Source of the DNA: Pontixanthobacter aestiaquae
GTDB lineage: Bacteria > Pseudomonadota > Alphaproteobacteria > Sphingomonadales > Sphingomonadaceae
Direction: 5' to 3'
Length of the DNA stretch: 64,000 nucleotides
NCBI RefSeq assembly: GCF_009827455.1
Contig: NZ_WTYZ01000001.1
Location: 1,311,001-1,375,000, forward strand
The notes beneath the pieces are model-generated. The model searched no databases. It was not told the origin of the DNA and saw only the letters and a list, made by a program, of their open reading frames with translations. Shown here in pieces: positions 1-9,226 of this stretch; positions within the stretch are counted from its first letter, which is position 1; every line of letters begins with the position of its first letter. Position numbers and translations under genes: made by a program.

Positions 1-2
1 GT

Positions 3-152
3 AAGGGTATCAACAGCTTCAAAAAGGGCATGAATGAGGATGAGAAATCCGAATCGGCTCCGGCTAAGCCCGCTGGCCAGATTGAAGCGCCAACTGCTGA
101 TGTGAAAGCCAAGTCCGAAGTTCAGGCCAGCAAGCCCACCGACAACTCCTAA
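3..152 (+). CDS. tatA: TatA, C-terminal part (5' end outside window)
   Basis: The window opens inside this gene. The 49 visible residues start with KGINSFKKGM, which matches the end of the TatA amphipathic helix, and continue as a charged Lys/Glu/Pro/Ala cytoplasmic tail ending at TAA 150-152. TatA is the pore-forming subunit of the twin-arginine translocase in the inner membrane. The N-terminal membrane anchor lies outside the window, so identity rests on the helix end and on tatB and tatC following directly (25 bases to tatB). A TatE-type paralogue cannot be excluded. Confidence 0.75.
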   Translation, partial: KGINSFKKGMNEDEKSESAPAKPAGQIEAPTADVKAKSEVQASKPTDNS

Positions 153-176
153 AACCGACTAAGGCACCGCTTACAC

Positions 177-605
177 ATGTTCGACATTGGTGCCCTTGAA
201 TTGCTGATGATCGTGGTCGTCGCGATCATCGTCATCGGCCCCAAAGATATGCCTGCGGCTTTGCGCGTGGCCGGCCGCTGGATCGGCAAGCTGCGCCGTG
301 CTTCTGCACAATTCCGCAGCGGTTTCGACTCCATCGTGCGCGAAGCCGAGATGGAGGACATGGAGAAGAAGTGGAAAGAGCAGAACGCCAAGATCATGGC
401 TGAAACGCCGTCAGGTGAGATGGGTCCGCTTCCCGAGAGTGAGGCGGATGTGGCGATGCCTGTGGAAGAGAAGCCTAGTGGCAAGCCGGTTGATCTGACG
501 ATGGATGCAAACGCGGAAGCAAGCATCAATGTGGCGCCTGAGCCACCCGAGAAAGCGCCACGCGATGAGCCTATGTTACCGCTTGAATCGGGCGAGAAGT
601 CGTAA
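177..605 (+). CDS. tatB: Sec-independent protein translocase TatB
   Basis: 142 residues. The protein starts MFDIGALELLMI, has one N-terminal membrane segment (about residues 4-21) followed by the IGPKDMP turn and an amphipathic, positively charged helix, then a long acidic and proline-rich cytoplasmic tail. This is the TatB plan. TatB pairs with TatC to form the receptor for twin-arginine signal peptides. It sits between tatA and tatC, with only three bases before tatC, so the three genes are surely one operon. Confidence 0.93.
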   Translation: MFDIGALELLMIVVVAIIVIGPKDMPAALRVAGRWIGKLRRASAQFRSGFDSIVREAEMEDMEKKWKEQNAKIMAETPSGEMGPLPESEADVAMPVEEKPSGKPVDLTMDANAEASINVAPEPPEKAPRDEPMLPLESGEKS

Positions 606-608
606 GTC

Positions 609-1454
609 ATGGCTTTTGGCATCAACGATATCGACGAGACGCAGGCTCCGCTGCTGGATCATCTCGTTGAATTGCGGGCACGCTTGGTGCGCTGTGTGTT
701 GGCCTTGCTGCTTGCGTTTGGCGTGTGCCTTTATTTTGCCGACCCTATCCTTGGGTTTCTAATCCAGCCGCTTAAAGGCGCCTTCGCAGACGGGCAAGGG
801 CAGTTGATCTTCACCAAGCTCTATGAGGTGTTCTTCGTCGAGTTGAAGGTCGCTTTGTTTGCCGGATTCTGCGTGAGTTTTCCGTTTATTGCCAACCAAT
901 TATGGGCGTTTGTGGCACCAGGTCTTTACGCCAATGAGAAGAAAGCCTTCCTGCCGTTTCTGCTCGCTACTCCGCTATTGTTTATCTCTGGTGCGGCGCT
1001 TGCCTATTATGTGGTCATGCCGACAGCGTTCACGTGGTTCCTCGGTTTTGAAGGTGCGGTTGGCGGGCTTGAGATTGAGGCGCTGCCTACTGCGAATGAG
1101 TATCTGGGCCTCGTCATGCAGTTTATTCTGGCATTCGGAATTTGTTTCCTTCTGCCTGTCTTATTGCTGCTGCTGCACCGTGCGGGGATTGTATCGCGCG
1201 AACAATTGGCGGGCGCGCGTCGTTATATCATTGTCGGGGTAATTGCGCTCGCGGCCATTGTGACGCCACCTGATCCGGGATCACAGCTCATTCTGGCAGT
1301 GCCGCTATTGCTGCTGTTCGAAGGATCTTTGCTGATCATGCGGATCACTGAGCGTAAGAATAAGTCGAAAGAAACCGCAGACGAAAGCGGCGGAGACCAA
1401 GACGGGGCTGGCGATGATGCGGGCGACCTGCCTGCAATTGACGCGGAGGCATAG
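609..1454 (+). CDS. tatC: Sec-independent protein translocase TatC
   Basis: 281 residues. It is a polytopic inner-membrane protein with six predicted membrane segments. The conserved N-terminal cytoplasmic stretch PLLDHLVELRARL recognises twin-arginine signals in this family. A conserved periplasmic and membrane core follows, and the C-terminal tail (about residues 245-281) is acidic and not conserved. Last gene of tatABC. The next gene faces the other way, and the intervening gap holds the terminator of that opposing gene. Confidence 0.95.
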   Translation: MAFGINDIDETQAPLLDHLVELRARLVRCVLALLLAFGVCLYFADPILGFLIQPLKGAFADGQGQLIFTKLYEVFFVELKVALFAGFCVSFPFIANQLWAFVAPGLYANEKKAFLPFLLATPLLFISGAALAYYVVMPTAFTWFLGFEGAVGGLEIEALPTANEYLGLVMQFILAFGICFLLPVLLLLLHRAGIVSREQLAGARRYIIVGVIALAAIVTPPDPGSQLILAVPLLLLFEGSLLIMRITERKNKSKETADESGGDQDGAGDDAGDLPAIDAEA

Positions 1455-1576
1455 GCGACCTGTCGATCAAGAAACGATGGCTTGCGCAAAAATCACAGCT
1501 TACGAACTTCTAAAAATCTACCGGCAGTGCGGTTCAACGCCCACTGATCTTCAGCCATCAAATCTCAAGCACGCAC

Positions 1577-1603
1577 AAAAAAGCGGGACCCGCAGGCCCC
1601 GCT
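1577..1603 (-). terminator. Rho-independent terminator of the 1628-1864 gene
   Basis: Read on the minus strand, AGCGGG and CCCGCT form a GC-rich stem that is followed directly by a run of six T. It lies 25-50 bases past the stop of the small membrane protein gene. It may also stop tatC transcripts from the other side, although no T-run follows it on that strand. Confidence 0.75.
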
Positions 1604-1627
1604 CTAATTGTTCAGCCTAAACTGGCG

Positions 1628-1864
1628 TTACGGGCTTGTAGGCGCGTCGTCGTCTTCATTACCACCGGCAATAATAATACCAGCGATAATCGCTGCAGCA
1701 GCAAGAATAGCGAGAATGACGCCCGCGCCGCCGGAGTCACCACCGAGATTGCTCTCTTCAGTAACTGGTGCAGCAGCACGATCGGCATCAGCACTTTGTG
1801 CGATGGCTGGCGATGCAGCCAGCGAAACAGCCGCTGTAGCAGCAAGTAGGTTACGGAACTTCAT
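1628..1864 (-). CDS. Small exported or membrane protein, unknown function
   Basis: 78 residues. A clear Sec signal peptide (MKFRNLLAATAAVSLAASPA, cleavage near AIA-QS) is followed by a short Gly/Ser/acid linker, a strongly hydrophobic segment (about residues 47-67) rich in Ala and Ile, and an acidic tail. The start is supported by a GAGGAGA ribosome site about eight bases upstream. I recognise the style from sphingomonad genomes but know no function. It is a single gene with its own terminator. Confidence 0.75.
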   Translation of the reverse strand: MKFRNLLAATAAVSLAASPAIAQSADADRAAAPVTEESNLGGDSGGAGVILAILAAAAIIAGIIIAGGNEDDDAPTSP

Positions 1865-2187
1865 TTCAATCGTCTCCTCAGAGCTCTAACTTGTTCAAAC
1901 TCTCTGGCTTACTAAGGGATTTGCTACAGTGAGGCAACCCCAAAGTTCGTATCAGATTGTTCAATATGTTACCGAATTGTAACACTTATCCTAATTGTTG
2001 ATGACCAGAATCGTGGTCAGAAATCTGTATTTTGTCGCGTATTCCGGAGAGATGACGGTCACCCGCTCACTTCTCTAGTATGGCATACACAATGATCGTC
2101 TCAATTCTATTAAAGTTCCAGAAACGTTCAAATTTTCCGGCGAACCGTTCTTCAGCACCGGCGGTTTGAGTTGCACCGCAACATAGA
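1865..2187. promoter_or_regulatory. 323-base gap: leader of the 1628-1864 gene, with two inverted repeats
   Basis: This AT-richer gap between two minus-strand genes should contain the promoter of the small membrane protein gene. Two inverted repeats are visible. One is GTTACCGAATTGTAAC at 1968-1983 (5-base arms). The other is TGACCA-N6-TGGTCA at 2002-2019 (6-base arms). They are 18 bases apart and could bind a dimeric regulator or fold in RNA. No gene is evident here. Confidence 0.4.
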
Positions 2188-3843
2188 TCAATCGGCGGAG
2201 TAGACTTCTATCCCGCCGACCCACGTCCCTAACACCTGCGTTTCGCGAATCGATTCGGGTGAGGAGAGCATCGGGTCGCGATCAATGAATACGAAATCAG
2301 CGCGCTCGCCTTTTGCCAGCCTTCCGAATCGGCCCTCGGCGAACCCGGCATAGGCCCCGGCGGACGTAAATCCGGCCAATGCCTGCTCTCTGCTCACAGC
2401 GTCCTTGGGACGCCATCCTCCGAACGGCTGACCGTCTGGTCCTGTGCGCGAAATTGCGGCGGCGATATTAGCAAACGGGTCAGGCGATTCGACCGGCGCG
2501 TCTGACCCGAAGGCCAATGGCGCGCCGATTTCAAGAATCGTCCGCCAAGCGTAGGCACCTTCCAACCGTGCAGGGTCGAGCCGGGCCTCGGCCATTACAC
2601 GGTCCGAAATCTGGTGGACCGGTTGCATCGACGCAATAATGCCGTGATCGGCGAATTTACCGATATCTACCATATCGACGACTTGCGCATGCTCAATCCG
2701 CCAACGCCGATCTCCGTCATATGTATCGGACATATCGTTGATAGCGTTGAGCACTTCTCCGTTGGCGGCGTCACCAATCGCGTGAATTGCGAGCTGGAAC
2801 TTATCCAGTGCAGCGCGGCTCATGAGATTGCGCAGTTGCGTGCTGGTTTGCAGTGGTAAGCCGGTGTTGCCCGGATCGTCCGCATAGGGTTCCTTCAGCC
2901 AAGCCCCGCGTGAACCGAGCGCGCCATCGAGATAGAGCTTTACACCGTTGAGCCGCAGCTTGTCATCATACAGCCACGGGCTTGGGCCCGGACCGCCGAT
3001 CAATTCCATCGCCTCGACCCCCGCAGCGTAAGACATGATGCGCATTTTCAACCAGCCACCATCGCCCGCTCGGCGGAAGGACTGCCAGTCTTCAATGGTG
3101 GTCCCCATATCGGCAGCTGCAGTTATGCCGAATGACAGCAAGATGTCCTGCGCTTTGGACAACGCCAAATCGCGGTCTTCGGGACGCGGGGCAGGGACAG
3201 CGGCTTGGACAAGCTGCGCGGCGTTATCGACGAAGATACCAGAAGGCGCATTGCCTCCTGCAACGCGCTCGATACGTCCGCCAGTGGGCGATACGGATGA
3301 TGAATTTACGCCAGCAAGCCGCATTGCTGCGCTATTGGCCCAGCCTGCATGGCTATCGACGCGTTCCAGCCAAACGGGTCTATCTGCGACCACGGCATCC
3401 AACTCTTCGGCGGTCGGGAATCGGCCCAGACCCCATTTTTCCTGGTTCCAGCCGCGCCCCAGAATCCAGCGCCTGCCGGGGTTCGCCGCGGCATATTCTG
3501 CGATTTTCGCCTGGGCTTCTTCGAGCGAGTTTGTGTCTGAAAGGTCTAACGTCAACGCACCGAAGCCAATTCCCATAACGTGCAGATGCGAGTCGATCAG
3601 GCCGGGAATGAGGTAACGCCCCTGACCATCATAGCGGTAATCGGTGACAGGCTTCTCGTCACCGCGCTTGAGTACTTGAGCAATGCGTCCATCGTCATCC
3701 ACCCAAAGGGCAACAAAGCGCTCAACTTTGCCGTCCGCATTGATCGTGATGCCTTGGACATTGTCGACCAAAGTATCCGCAAGCGCAGGGCTGGCGAAGA
3801 AGGCAATTGAGGCGGCCAGAGAAGTCAGTAAGCGTGTAATCAT
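2188..3843 (-). CDS. Exported amidohydrolase (amidohydrolase 3, YtcJ-like)
   Basis: 551 residues. A signal peptide (residues 1-22) precedes a metal-dependent TIM-barrel hydrolase. Visible metal-site motifs are DSHLH (HxH at 86-88), an EHAQ motif and a GSDAP motif near the C terminus. The protein ends with the small beta-sandwich typical of the superfamily (KGERADFVFID). Members of this subfamily hydrolyse amide or imide bonds, but the substrate cannot be read from sequence. The signal peptide suggests periplasmic action. It lies 19 bases after the dehydrogenase gene upstream and is likely co-transcribed with it. Confidence 0.85.
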   Translation of the reverse strand: MITRLLTSLAASIAFFASPALADTLVDNVQGITINADGKVERFVALWVDDDGRIAQVLKRGDEKPVTDYRYDGQGRYLIPGLIDSHLHVMGIGFGALTLDLSDTNSLEEAQAKIAEYAAANPGRRWILGRGWNQEKWGLGRFPTAEELDAVVADRPVWLERVDSHAGWANSAAMRLAGVNSSSVSPTGGRIERVAGGNAPSGIFVDNAAQLVQAAVPAPRPEDRDLALSKAQDILLSFGITAAADMGTTIEDWQSFRRAGDGGWLKMRIMSYAAGVEAMELIGGPGPSPWLYDDKLRLNGVKLYLDGALGSRGAWLKEPYADDPGNTGLPLQTSTQLRNLMSRAALDKFQLAIHAIGDAANGEVLNAINDMSDTYDGDRRWRIEHAQVVDMVDIGKFADHGIIASMQPVHQISDRVMAEARLDPARLEGAYAWRTILEIGAPLAFGSDAPVESPDPFANIAAAISRTGPDGQPFGGWRPKDAVSREQALAGFTSAGAYAGFAEGRFGRLAKGERADFVFIDRDPMLSSPESIRETQVLGTWVGGIEVYSAD

Positions 3844-3862
3844 GCATTCAATCCCGTGAGCA

Positions 3863-4753
3863 TTATCGTGGCAATCTGCGTATCAGCGAGCTGGTATCTT
3901 GTCGCCCGCCATCCATATTTTGGATGTCTTCATAGAAGCCATCGACCTGTCTGGTGATTGGGCTTTCGAGCCCCAAACGCCTCGCTTCCTCAAGCGCATA
4001 GGCCAGATCCTTGCGCATCCAGTCCACCGCGAAGCCGAAGTCAAACTCGTCCTTGACCATTGTGTGCCAGCGGTTTTCCATCTGCCAGCTTTGCGCCGCG
4101 CCGCCGGAAATGGCTTCGAACACTTTGTCAGCGTCTATCCCTGAGGCTTGCGTCAACCGAATTGCTTCGCTCAGTCCGCCCAGCACGCCCGCAATGCACA
4201 TCTGGTTAGCCATTTTGGCAGTCTGTCCTGCGCCCGCATCACCGACATGGACGATCCGTTTGCCATAGGCTTGCATAATTGGCTCGGCGCGAGTGAAGGC
4301 ATCTTTTGTGCCTCCACACATTACAGCAAGCGCGCCATTTTCGGCACCGGCTTGCCCGCCAGAGACTGGCGCGTCGATCGCTGCAATGCCGCGCTCGGCG
4401 CAGGCCGCATCGATACTGCGCGCCATCTTGGCAGAAACGGTCGTGTGGTCGATTAGCAGCGTGCCTTCAGCCATTGTACTGAGCGCGCCATCATCACCCA
4501 TCAGAACCTGGGCTACATCCTGATCGTTGCCGACGCAGCTGATCACAATATCGACTCCGGATGCGGCTTGTGCAGGCGTGGCTGCGATATCGGTGCTTCG
4601 ACCTGCCTCTGTTTGAGAATGCTGCCATTTCTCGGCGCGTGCAGCGGTACGGTTGTAAGCAATTACACGGTGTCCGGTGGCGGCAAGATGTCCTGCCATC
4701 GGACCGCCCATTACGCCGAGCCCTATAAATGCGATGGTCAATTGGTCTGTCAT
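3863..4753 (-). CDS. NAD(P)-dependent 3-hydroxyisobutyrate dehydrogenase family protein
   Basis: 296 residues from ATG 4753. An in-frame TTG at 4783 would add ten residues that do not resemble the family. The N-terminal Rossmann motif GLGVMGGPMAGHL, the substrate motif DAPVSGGQAGAENG and the catalytic Lys in KMANQM are all present. The family oxidises beta-hydroxyacids such as 3-hydroxyisobutyrate, tartronate semialdehyde or 2-hydroxy-3-oxopropionate, and the exact substrate is unclear. The gene is divergent from ilvA, with 100 bases between the two starts. Confidence 0.85.
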   Translation of the reverse strand: MTDQLTIAFIGLGVMGGPMAGHLAATGHRVIAYNRTAARAEKWQHSQTEAGRSTDIAATPAQAASGVDIVISCVGNDQDVAQVLMGDDGALSTMAEGTLLIDHTTVSAKMARSIDAACAERGIAAIDAPVSGGQAGAENGALAVMCGGTKDAFTRAEPIMQAYGKRIVHVGDAGAGQTAKMANQMCIAGVLGGLSEAIRLTQASGIDADKVFEAISGGAAQSWQMENRWHTMVKDEFDFGFAVDWMRKDLAYALEEARRLGLESPITRQVDGFYEDIQNMDGGRQDTSSLIRRLPR

Positions 4754-4853
4754 GCCGGGGGAATTACGGCGTTTGACCAGCAAAGCAAATGCCTATGCGG
4801 TACAAATCAATCTTGTATTCCCCAATGATCTATTTTCGCCTACTCGCCGCGTC

Positions 4854-6083
4854 ATGACAGGGAAAGCTACCGATCTTCTGACGCTCGAAACCATTCGGGC
4901 CGCTGCCGACCGTATCAAGGGTGCCGTAGTGCGTACGCCCACAATGCACAGCATTACGCTGTCTGAGATTACCGGGGCGCAGATTTGGCTGAAGTTTGAA
5001 AACCTGCAATTCACCGCTGCTTATAAGGAGCGCGGCGCGCTAAACGCGCTCCTGCATTTGGATGACGAACAGCGCGAGCGCGGCGTCATCGCGGCATCTG
5101 CTGGCAATCATTCGCAAGGTCTCAGCTATCATGGCCGCCGACTGGGGGTACCCGTCACGATTGTGATGCCGCGCACAACCCCGACCGTGAAGGTTATGCA
5201 GACAGAGAGCGTCGGCGGCAACGTTGTGCTGGAAGGTGAGACATTTGACGATGCCTATGCCTATGCCCGTCAGCTGGAGAAAGAACGCAATCTGACATTC
5301 GTTCATCCTTTCGATGAGCCCAATGTCGCGGCGGGACAGGGCACCGTGGCCTTGGAAATGTTCCAAGACGTACCCGATCTGGATTGCATCGTAACTCCAA
5401 TCGGCGGTGGCGGGTTGATGTCCGGCATGGCGACTGTAGCAAGAGCTTTGAAGCCTGAGATGGAAGTGATTGGAGTGCAGGCCGAACTCTATCCATCAAT
5501 GTACGCGCGGATGAAGGGCAAAGATCTTCCCTGTGGCGGTGACTCGCTGGCGGAAGGTATTTCCGTAAAAGCTCCAGGCGAATTCACAGCCGAGATTATT
5601 AAAGACCGCGTTGATGATATCGTCTTGGTGAGCGAGTCACAGCTCGAGAAGGCTGTGTCACTTTTGCTGCAAATCGAGAAGACGGTTGTGGAAGGCGCTG
5701 GTGCTGCCGGCCTAGCTGCGGTTCTTGCCAATCCTGACAAGTTTGCGGGCCGCAAAATCGGCTTGGTGCTGTGCGGTGGCAATATCGATACGCGCCTGCT
5801 GGCCAATGTTCTGTTGCGTGATCTCGCCCGGTCCGGCCGCCTCGCACGGCTGCGGATTACTTTACAGGATCGTCCCGGCGCGCTTTACAAGGTCATGACC
5901 GCATTTAATACGCACAACGTCAACATTATCGAAATCTACCATCAGCGTATTTTTACGACACTGCCTGCAAAGGGACTGATTACCGATATCGAATGCGAAG
6001 CGCGTGATCGTGCACAGCTTAACGCGCTGGTCGAGTCGCTTAGAGAAAGCGGCTATGATGTTAGCCAAGTCGAACTGAACTGA
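4854..6083 (+). CDS. ilvA: Threonine ammonia-lyase with C-terminal ACT domain
   Basis: 409 residues from ATG 4854. The frame is open further upstream, but that part lacks family character. The PLP-dependent fold shows the lysine motif AAYKERGALN (Lys58), the Gly-rich phosphate loop GGGGLMSGMA, and SAGNHSQG. The final 75 or so residues (RITLQDRPGALYKV onward) form one ACT domain. It deaminates threonine to 2-oxobutanoate, the entry to isoleucine synthesis. The single ACT domain is the shorter variant of the family, not the two-ACT form of E. coli IlvA. Confidence 0.92.
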   Translation: MTGKATDLLTLETIRAAADRIKGAVVRTPTMHSITLSEITGAQIWLKFENLQFTAAYKERGALNALLHLDDEQRERGVIAASAGNHSQGLSYHGRRLGVPVTIVMPRTTPTVKVMQTESVGGNVVLEGETFDDAYAYARQLEKERNLTFVHPFDEPNVAAGQGTVALEMFQDVPDLDCIVTPIGGGGLMSGMATVARALKPEMEVIGVQAELYPSMYARMKGKDLPCGGDSLAEGISVKAPGEFTAEIIKDRVDDIVLVSESQLEKAVSLLLQIEKTVVEGAGAAGLAAVLANPDKFAGRKIGLVLCGGNIDTRLLANVLLRDLARSGRLARLRITLQDRPGALYKVMTAFNTHNVNIIEIYHQRIFTTLPAKGLITDIECEARDRAQLNALVESLRESGYDVSQVELN

Positions 6084-6246
6084 CGCATTCCGGCACACCT
6101 TTGTTACGCGCAGAGAAATTGTGCAAAATAATCAATCATTAACCGTGTTATTTGGTTAAGGACCTTTTACCGGCGGGCTGTGCCATGCATAAGAATAGGC
6201 CACCGACTTCAGACCGATTCTTGCTTTAGAGGACACACAGCAAGCC

Positions 6247-7098
6247 GTGACGGCCCCCGTTCGCTTCCCCCGTTTCTTTGTGACGACGCCCGCACCCTGC
6301 CCGTATTTGCCGGGTAAGAGCGAGCGCAAGGTATTTACCGAGCTCAAAGGCGATCATGCTGACCAGCTGAACGAAGCGTTGGGCCGGATCGGTTTCCGCC
6401 GCAGTCAAACGGTGGCGTATCGGCCAAGCTGCGCAGATTGTAACGCCTGTGTCTCCGTTCGTGTTGTGTCTGAAGAGTTCACGCCCAGTTCAACCCAGCG
6501 CCGCAATTTGCGCCGGAACAGTGATCTGGTGGTGACCGAATGCCGCCCTTGGGCGACCGAGGAACAATTTGAGCTATTGCAACGCTATCTCGCCGTTCGG
6601 CATCCTGGCGGCGGCATGGCTGCCATGGATGAAACGGATTACGCCGACATGGTTGAGCATACGCCAGTATCCAGCTATGTCACTGAATATAGGGAACCTT
6701 CCGACGGGAACGAGCCAGGCCGATTAGTAGGTGCCTGTCTCACTGATCGGCAGGGCGACGGGTTGTCGATGATCTACAGCTTCTACGACCCGGAACATGA
6801 GTCGCGATCAGGTCTTGGCAATTACATTATCCTCGAACACATCCGGCGTGCTGCAGAGCAAGGCCTGCCCTATGCCTATCTCGGTTACTGGGTCGAAGGG
6901 TCTGACCGAATGCGGTACAAAGTCCGCTATCGCCCGCTTGAAAGACTCACCCGCAGCGGATGGCAACGTCTTTCCCGTGAACAGCAAGACGCTCTCATTG
7001 CTAATACAGCAGACAAGCCGCGCACTGACGAGGGAAGCGGCTCCAAAGAGGGCAACAGCGATCAATATGCACCCGAAAGCAGCAGCGCGGTCGACTAA
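6247..7098 (+). CDS. bpt: Aspartate/glutamate leucyltransferase (Bpt)
   Basis: 283 residues, GTG start. The N terminus [22 protein letters not shown] and the Cys-rich motif [11 protein letters not shown] are characteristic of bacterial Bpt, which transfers Leu from Leu-tRNA to proteins with N-terminal Asp or Glu and so marks them for ClpS/ClpAP (N-degron pathway). The C-terminal GNAT half contains the [14 protein letters not shown] and [15 protein letters not shown] motifs. The tail overlaps the tamA start by 32 bases. TTAACC-N9-GGTTAA, an inverted repeat, lies upstream at 6139-6159. Confidence 0.93.
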   Translation: MTAPVRFPRFFVTTPAPCPYLPGKSERKVFTELKGDHADQLNEALGRIGFRRSQTVAYRPSCADCNACVSVRVVSEEFTPSSTQRRNLRRNSDLVVTECRPWATEEQFELLQRYLAVRHPGGGMAAMDETDYADMVEHTPVSSYVTEYREPSDGNEPGRLVGACLTDRQGDGLSMIYSFYDPEHESRSGLGNYIILEHIRRAAEQGLPYAYLGYWVEGSDRMRYKVRYRPLERLTRSGWQRLSREQQDALIANTADKPRTDEGSGSKEGNSDQYAPESSSAVD

Positions 7099-9226
7099 AT
7101 CGCACTTGCAACGGACCGCTTGGATGGCAGCGGGCGCACTAATGCTCGCTGGCTCGCCGAGTGTTGGCCAAGAACCCAATTCACAAAGTCTGGATGATCT
7201 GATCCCTGATTCTGCGGTGGAGAATGCCGAAGCCTGGGCGACCGACAGCGCTCCACCAGCGCCAGACGCGGCGGAAGAAGATGCGGTCCAGCCCGATGAG
7301 CCGATGGCGGAGCTGCCCCAGCTCAGCGTGGAATGGCCCGATGATTTGGACCTTCCACCGATCGAAACACTTGAACCTGATGATGACATCCGTTTCGCGG
7401 ACAGCAACTTACCACTATTGCCGGAAATTCCCGACGCAGCGCTTGAAACGATTGGCGATAATTTGGTTCTTGCATTTGCAGGCGACGAAACCGGATTTGC
7501 GCAGCGGGAAGAATTTGTAAGCCGATTCAGGACTCTATCGACCATTGCCGACCTGTCTAACGGTGACGAGAATATCGCGCAATTGGCGGCCAGAGCGCGC
7601 GCCGACCAAGATCTGCTTTCCGAATTGCTGCGGATCTATGGCTATTATGACGCACAAGTTGTCCGAACCGTCGGCGGATTGAGTCCCGGAGAAGAGCAGG
7701 CCGATCAAAATCCGGTGGTCCGCTTCGATATTGTTCCCGGTCAGCGCTATCGTTTCGGAGCAATTGATCTGGGCGATCTCGGCACCGCTCCTGATGCAGA
7801 AAGCCTTCGCGGCATCTTCGAAATCCAGACGGGTGATCCGCTGTCGAGTGACGCAATTGTCGAGGAGCAGCTCGATCTGGACACAGCATTGGGCGAGGGC
7901 GGCTATCCATTTGCGGAAATAGACGAACCCGATCTGCTGATCGACCACCGCGAAACGCGCGGCGATCTGACGCTGCCGGTCAGGCCAAACGGCAAATACG
8001 CATTCGGCGAAGTAGTTAGCTCCGACCCCGATTTCCTTTCCGGCAAGCATATCGGATCGATTGCCCGGTTCGAACAGGGGGACATCTATCAGCGCAGTCT
8101 CGAACTGGACCTGCGCCGTGCCGTGACAGCAACTGGGCTGGTCTCGTCAGTCTCGGTGACGCCGCGTGAAGTAACGCCGCCAACAGAGACTGAACCGGGC
8201 GTTGTCGCGATGGATGTGAAGATGACCAAGGCCCCGTTACGCACGATTGCCGGTGCCATCGGTTATGGTTCGGAGGAGGGCTTCCGCCTCCAAGCAAGTT
8301 GGGAGCATCGCAATTTCTTCCCGCCTGAAGGCGCGCTGAAATTTCGCGGCATTCTGGGGACGCAGGAACAGCTAGCCGGGATTACTTTCCGCAAGAACAA
8401 TTTTGGCGGGCGCGACAAGATCCTGACGCTGGATGCCTTTGCCAGCACCATCGACAGCGACGCGTTTGATGCGCGCACTGTGGCTTTTGTTGCTAATTAC
8501 GAACGGACATCCAATTTGCTGTTCCAGAAGCCGCTAAGCTGGAGCGTCGGCTTTGAGGCGATCGCAACCGGCGAGCGTCCACCCACGGTGAACGGCGTTG
8601 TCCCGCCTCGCGAGACCTTCTTTGTCGGCGCATTACCGGTCAGTGCCTTGCTCGACACGACGGATGATCTGCTCGATCCGACCGAAGGGTTCCGGTTTGG
8701 AGGGCGGCTTTCGCCGGAGATTTCGAGTAATAATGGCGTGCAGAGTTTCTATCTGCGCGGGCAAGTTGATGCGAGCTATTACCAGGCGATCAACGATCGT
8801 GTGGTGATGGCAGGCCGCGCGCGCTTCGGCGCGATTCTGGGCACAGATCTTGACAATATTGCACCGTCGCGGCGGCTCTATGCCGGTGGCGGCAGCTCGG
8901 TACGCGGTTATGGTTTCCAGCAAATCGGCCCGACCGATGCGCTGGGCGATCCGAGCGGCGGGCGCTCGCTGGTGGAATTCTCGCTCGAAGCGCGGATCAA
9001 GACTGGCTTCCTTGATGGTGCGGTTTCGGTTGTGCCGTTTGTCGATGCGGGCTCGGTTAGTACCAGTACAACGCCCGGCTTTGATGATATCAAAATTGGG
9101 GTCGGCATGGGTGTGCGCTACGACACCGGCTTCGGGCCGATCCGCGTGGATGTCGGTGTGCCGCTCAATCCGGGACCAAATGATAATCCGGTCGCGGTTT
9201 ACGTCTCTTTGGGGCAGGCCTTCTGA
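7067..9226 (+). CDS. tamA: TamA-like outer membrane translocation protein (Omp85/BamA superfamily)
   Basis: 719 residues from ATG 7067. A signal peptide (about residues 1-34, cut after SVG) precedes an acidic and Pro-rich linker, POTRA domains (about residues 120-390) and a C-terminal 16-stranded barrel ending in Phe (SLGQAF). The barrel carries [14 protein letters not shown], the lid-lock motif of this superfamily. TamA works with TamB in moving proteins and probably phospholipids to the outer membrane. The stop codon overlaps the tamB start by one base, so the pair is translationally coupled. Confidence 0.9.
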   Translation: MHPKAAARSTKSHLQRTAWMAAGALMLAGSPSVGQEPNSQSLDDLIPDSAVENAEAWATDSAPPAPDAAEEDAVQPDEPMAELPQLSVEWPDDLDLPPIETLEPDDDIRFADSNLPLLPEIPDAALETIGDNLVLAFAGDETGFAQREEFVSRFRTLSTIADLSNGDENIAQLAARARADQDLLSELLRIYGYYDAQVVRTVGGLSPGEEQADQNPVVRFDIVPGQRYRFGAIDLGDLGTAPDAESLRGIFEIQTGDPLSSDAIVEEQLDLDTALGEGGYPFAEIDEPDLLIDHRETRGDLTLPVRPNGKYAFGEVVSSDPDFLSGKHIGSIARFEQGDIYQRSLELDLRRAVTATGLVSSVSVTPREVTPPTETEPGVVAMDVKMTKAPLRTIAGAIGYGSEEGFRLQASWEHRNFFPPEGALKFRGILGTQEQLAGITFRKNNFGGRDKILTLDAFASTIDSDAFDARTVAFVANYERTSNLLFQKPLSWSVGFEAIATGERPPTVNGVVPPRETFFVGALPVSALLDTTDDLLDPTEGFRFGGRLSPEISSNNGVQSFYLRGQVDASYYQAINDRVVMAGRARFGAILGTDLDNIAPSRRLYAGGGSSVRGYGFQQIGPTDALGDPSGGRSLVEFSLEARIKTGFLDGAVSVVPFVDAGSVSTSTTPGFDDIKIGVGMGVRYDTGFGPIRVDVGVPLNPGPNDNPVAVYVSLGQAF

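Noticed and set aside
6139..6159. TTAACC-N9-GGTTAA as a CtrA site before bpt
   Set aside because: The CtrA consensus needs TTAA boxes seven bases apart; here the spacing is 13, so it is only an inverted repeat of unknown meaning.
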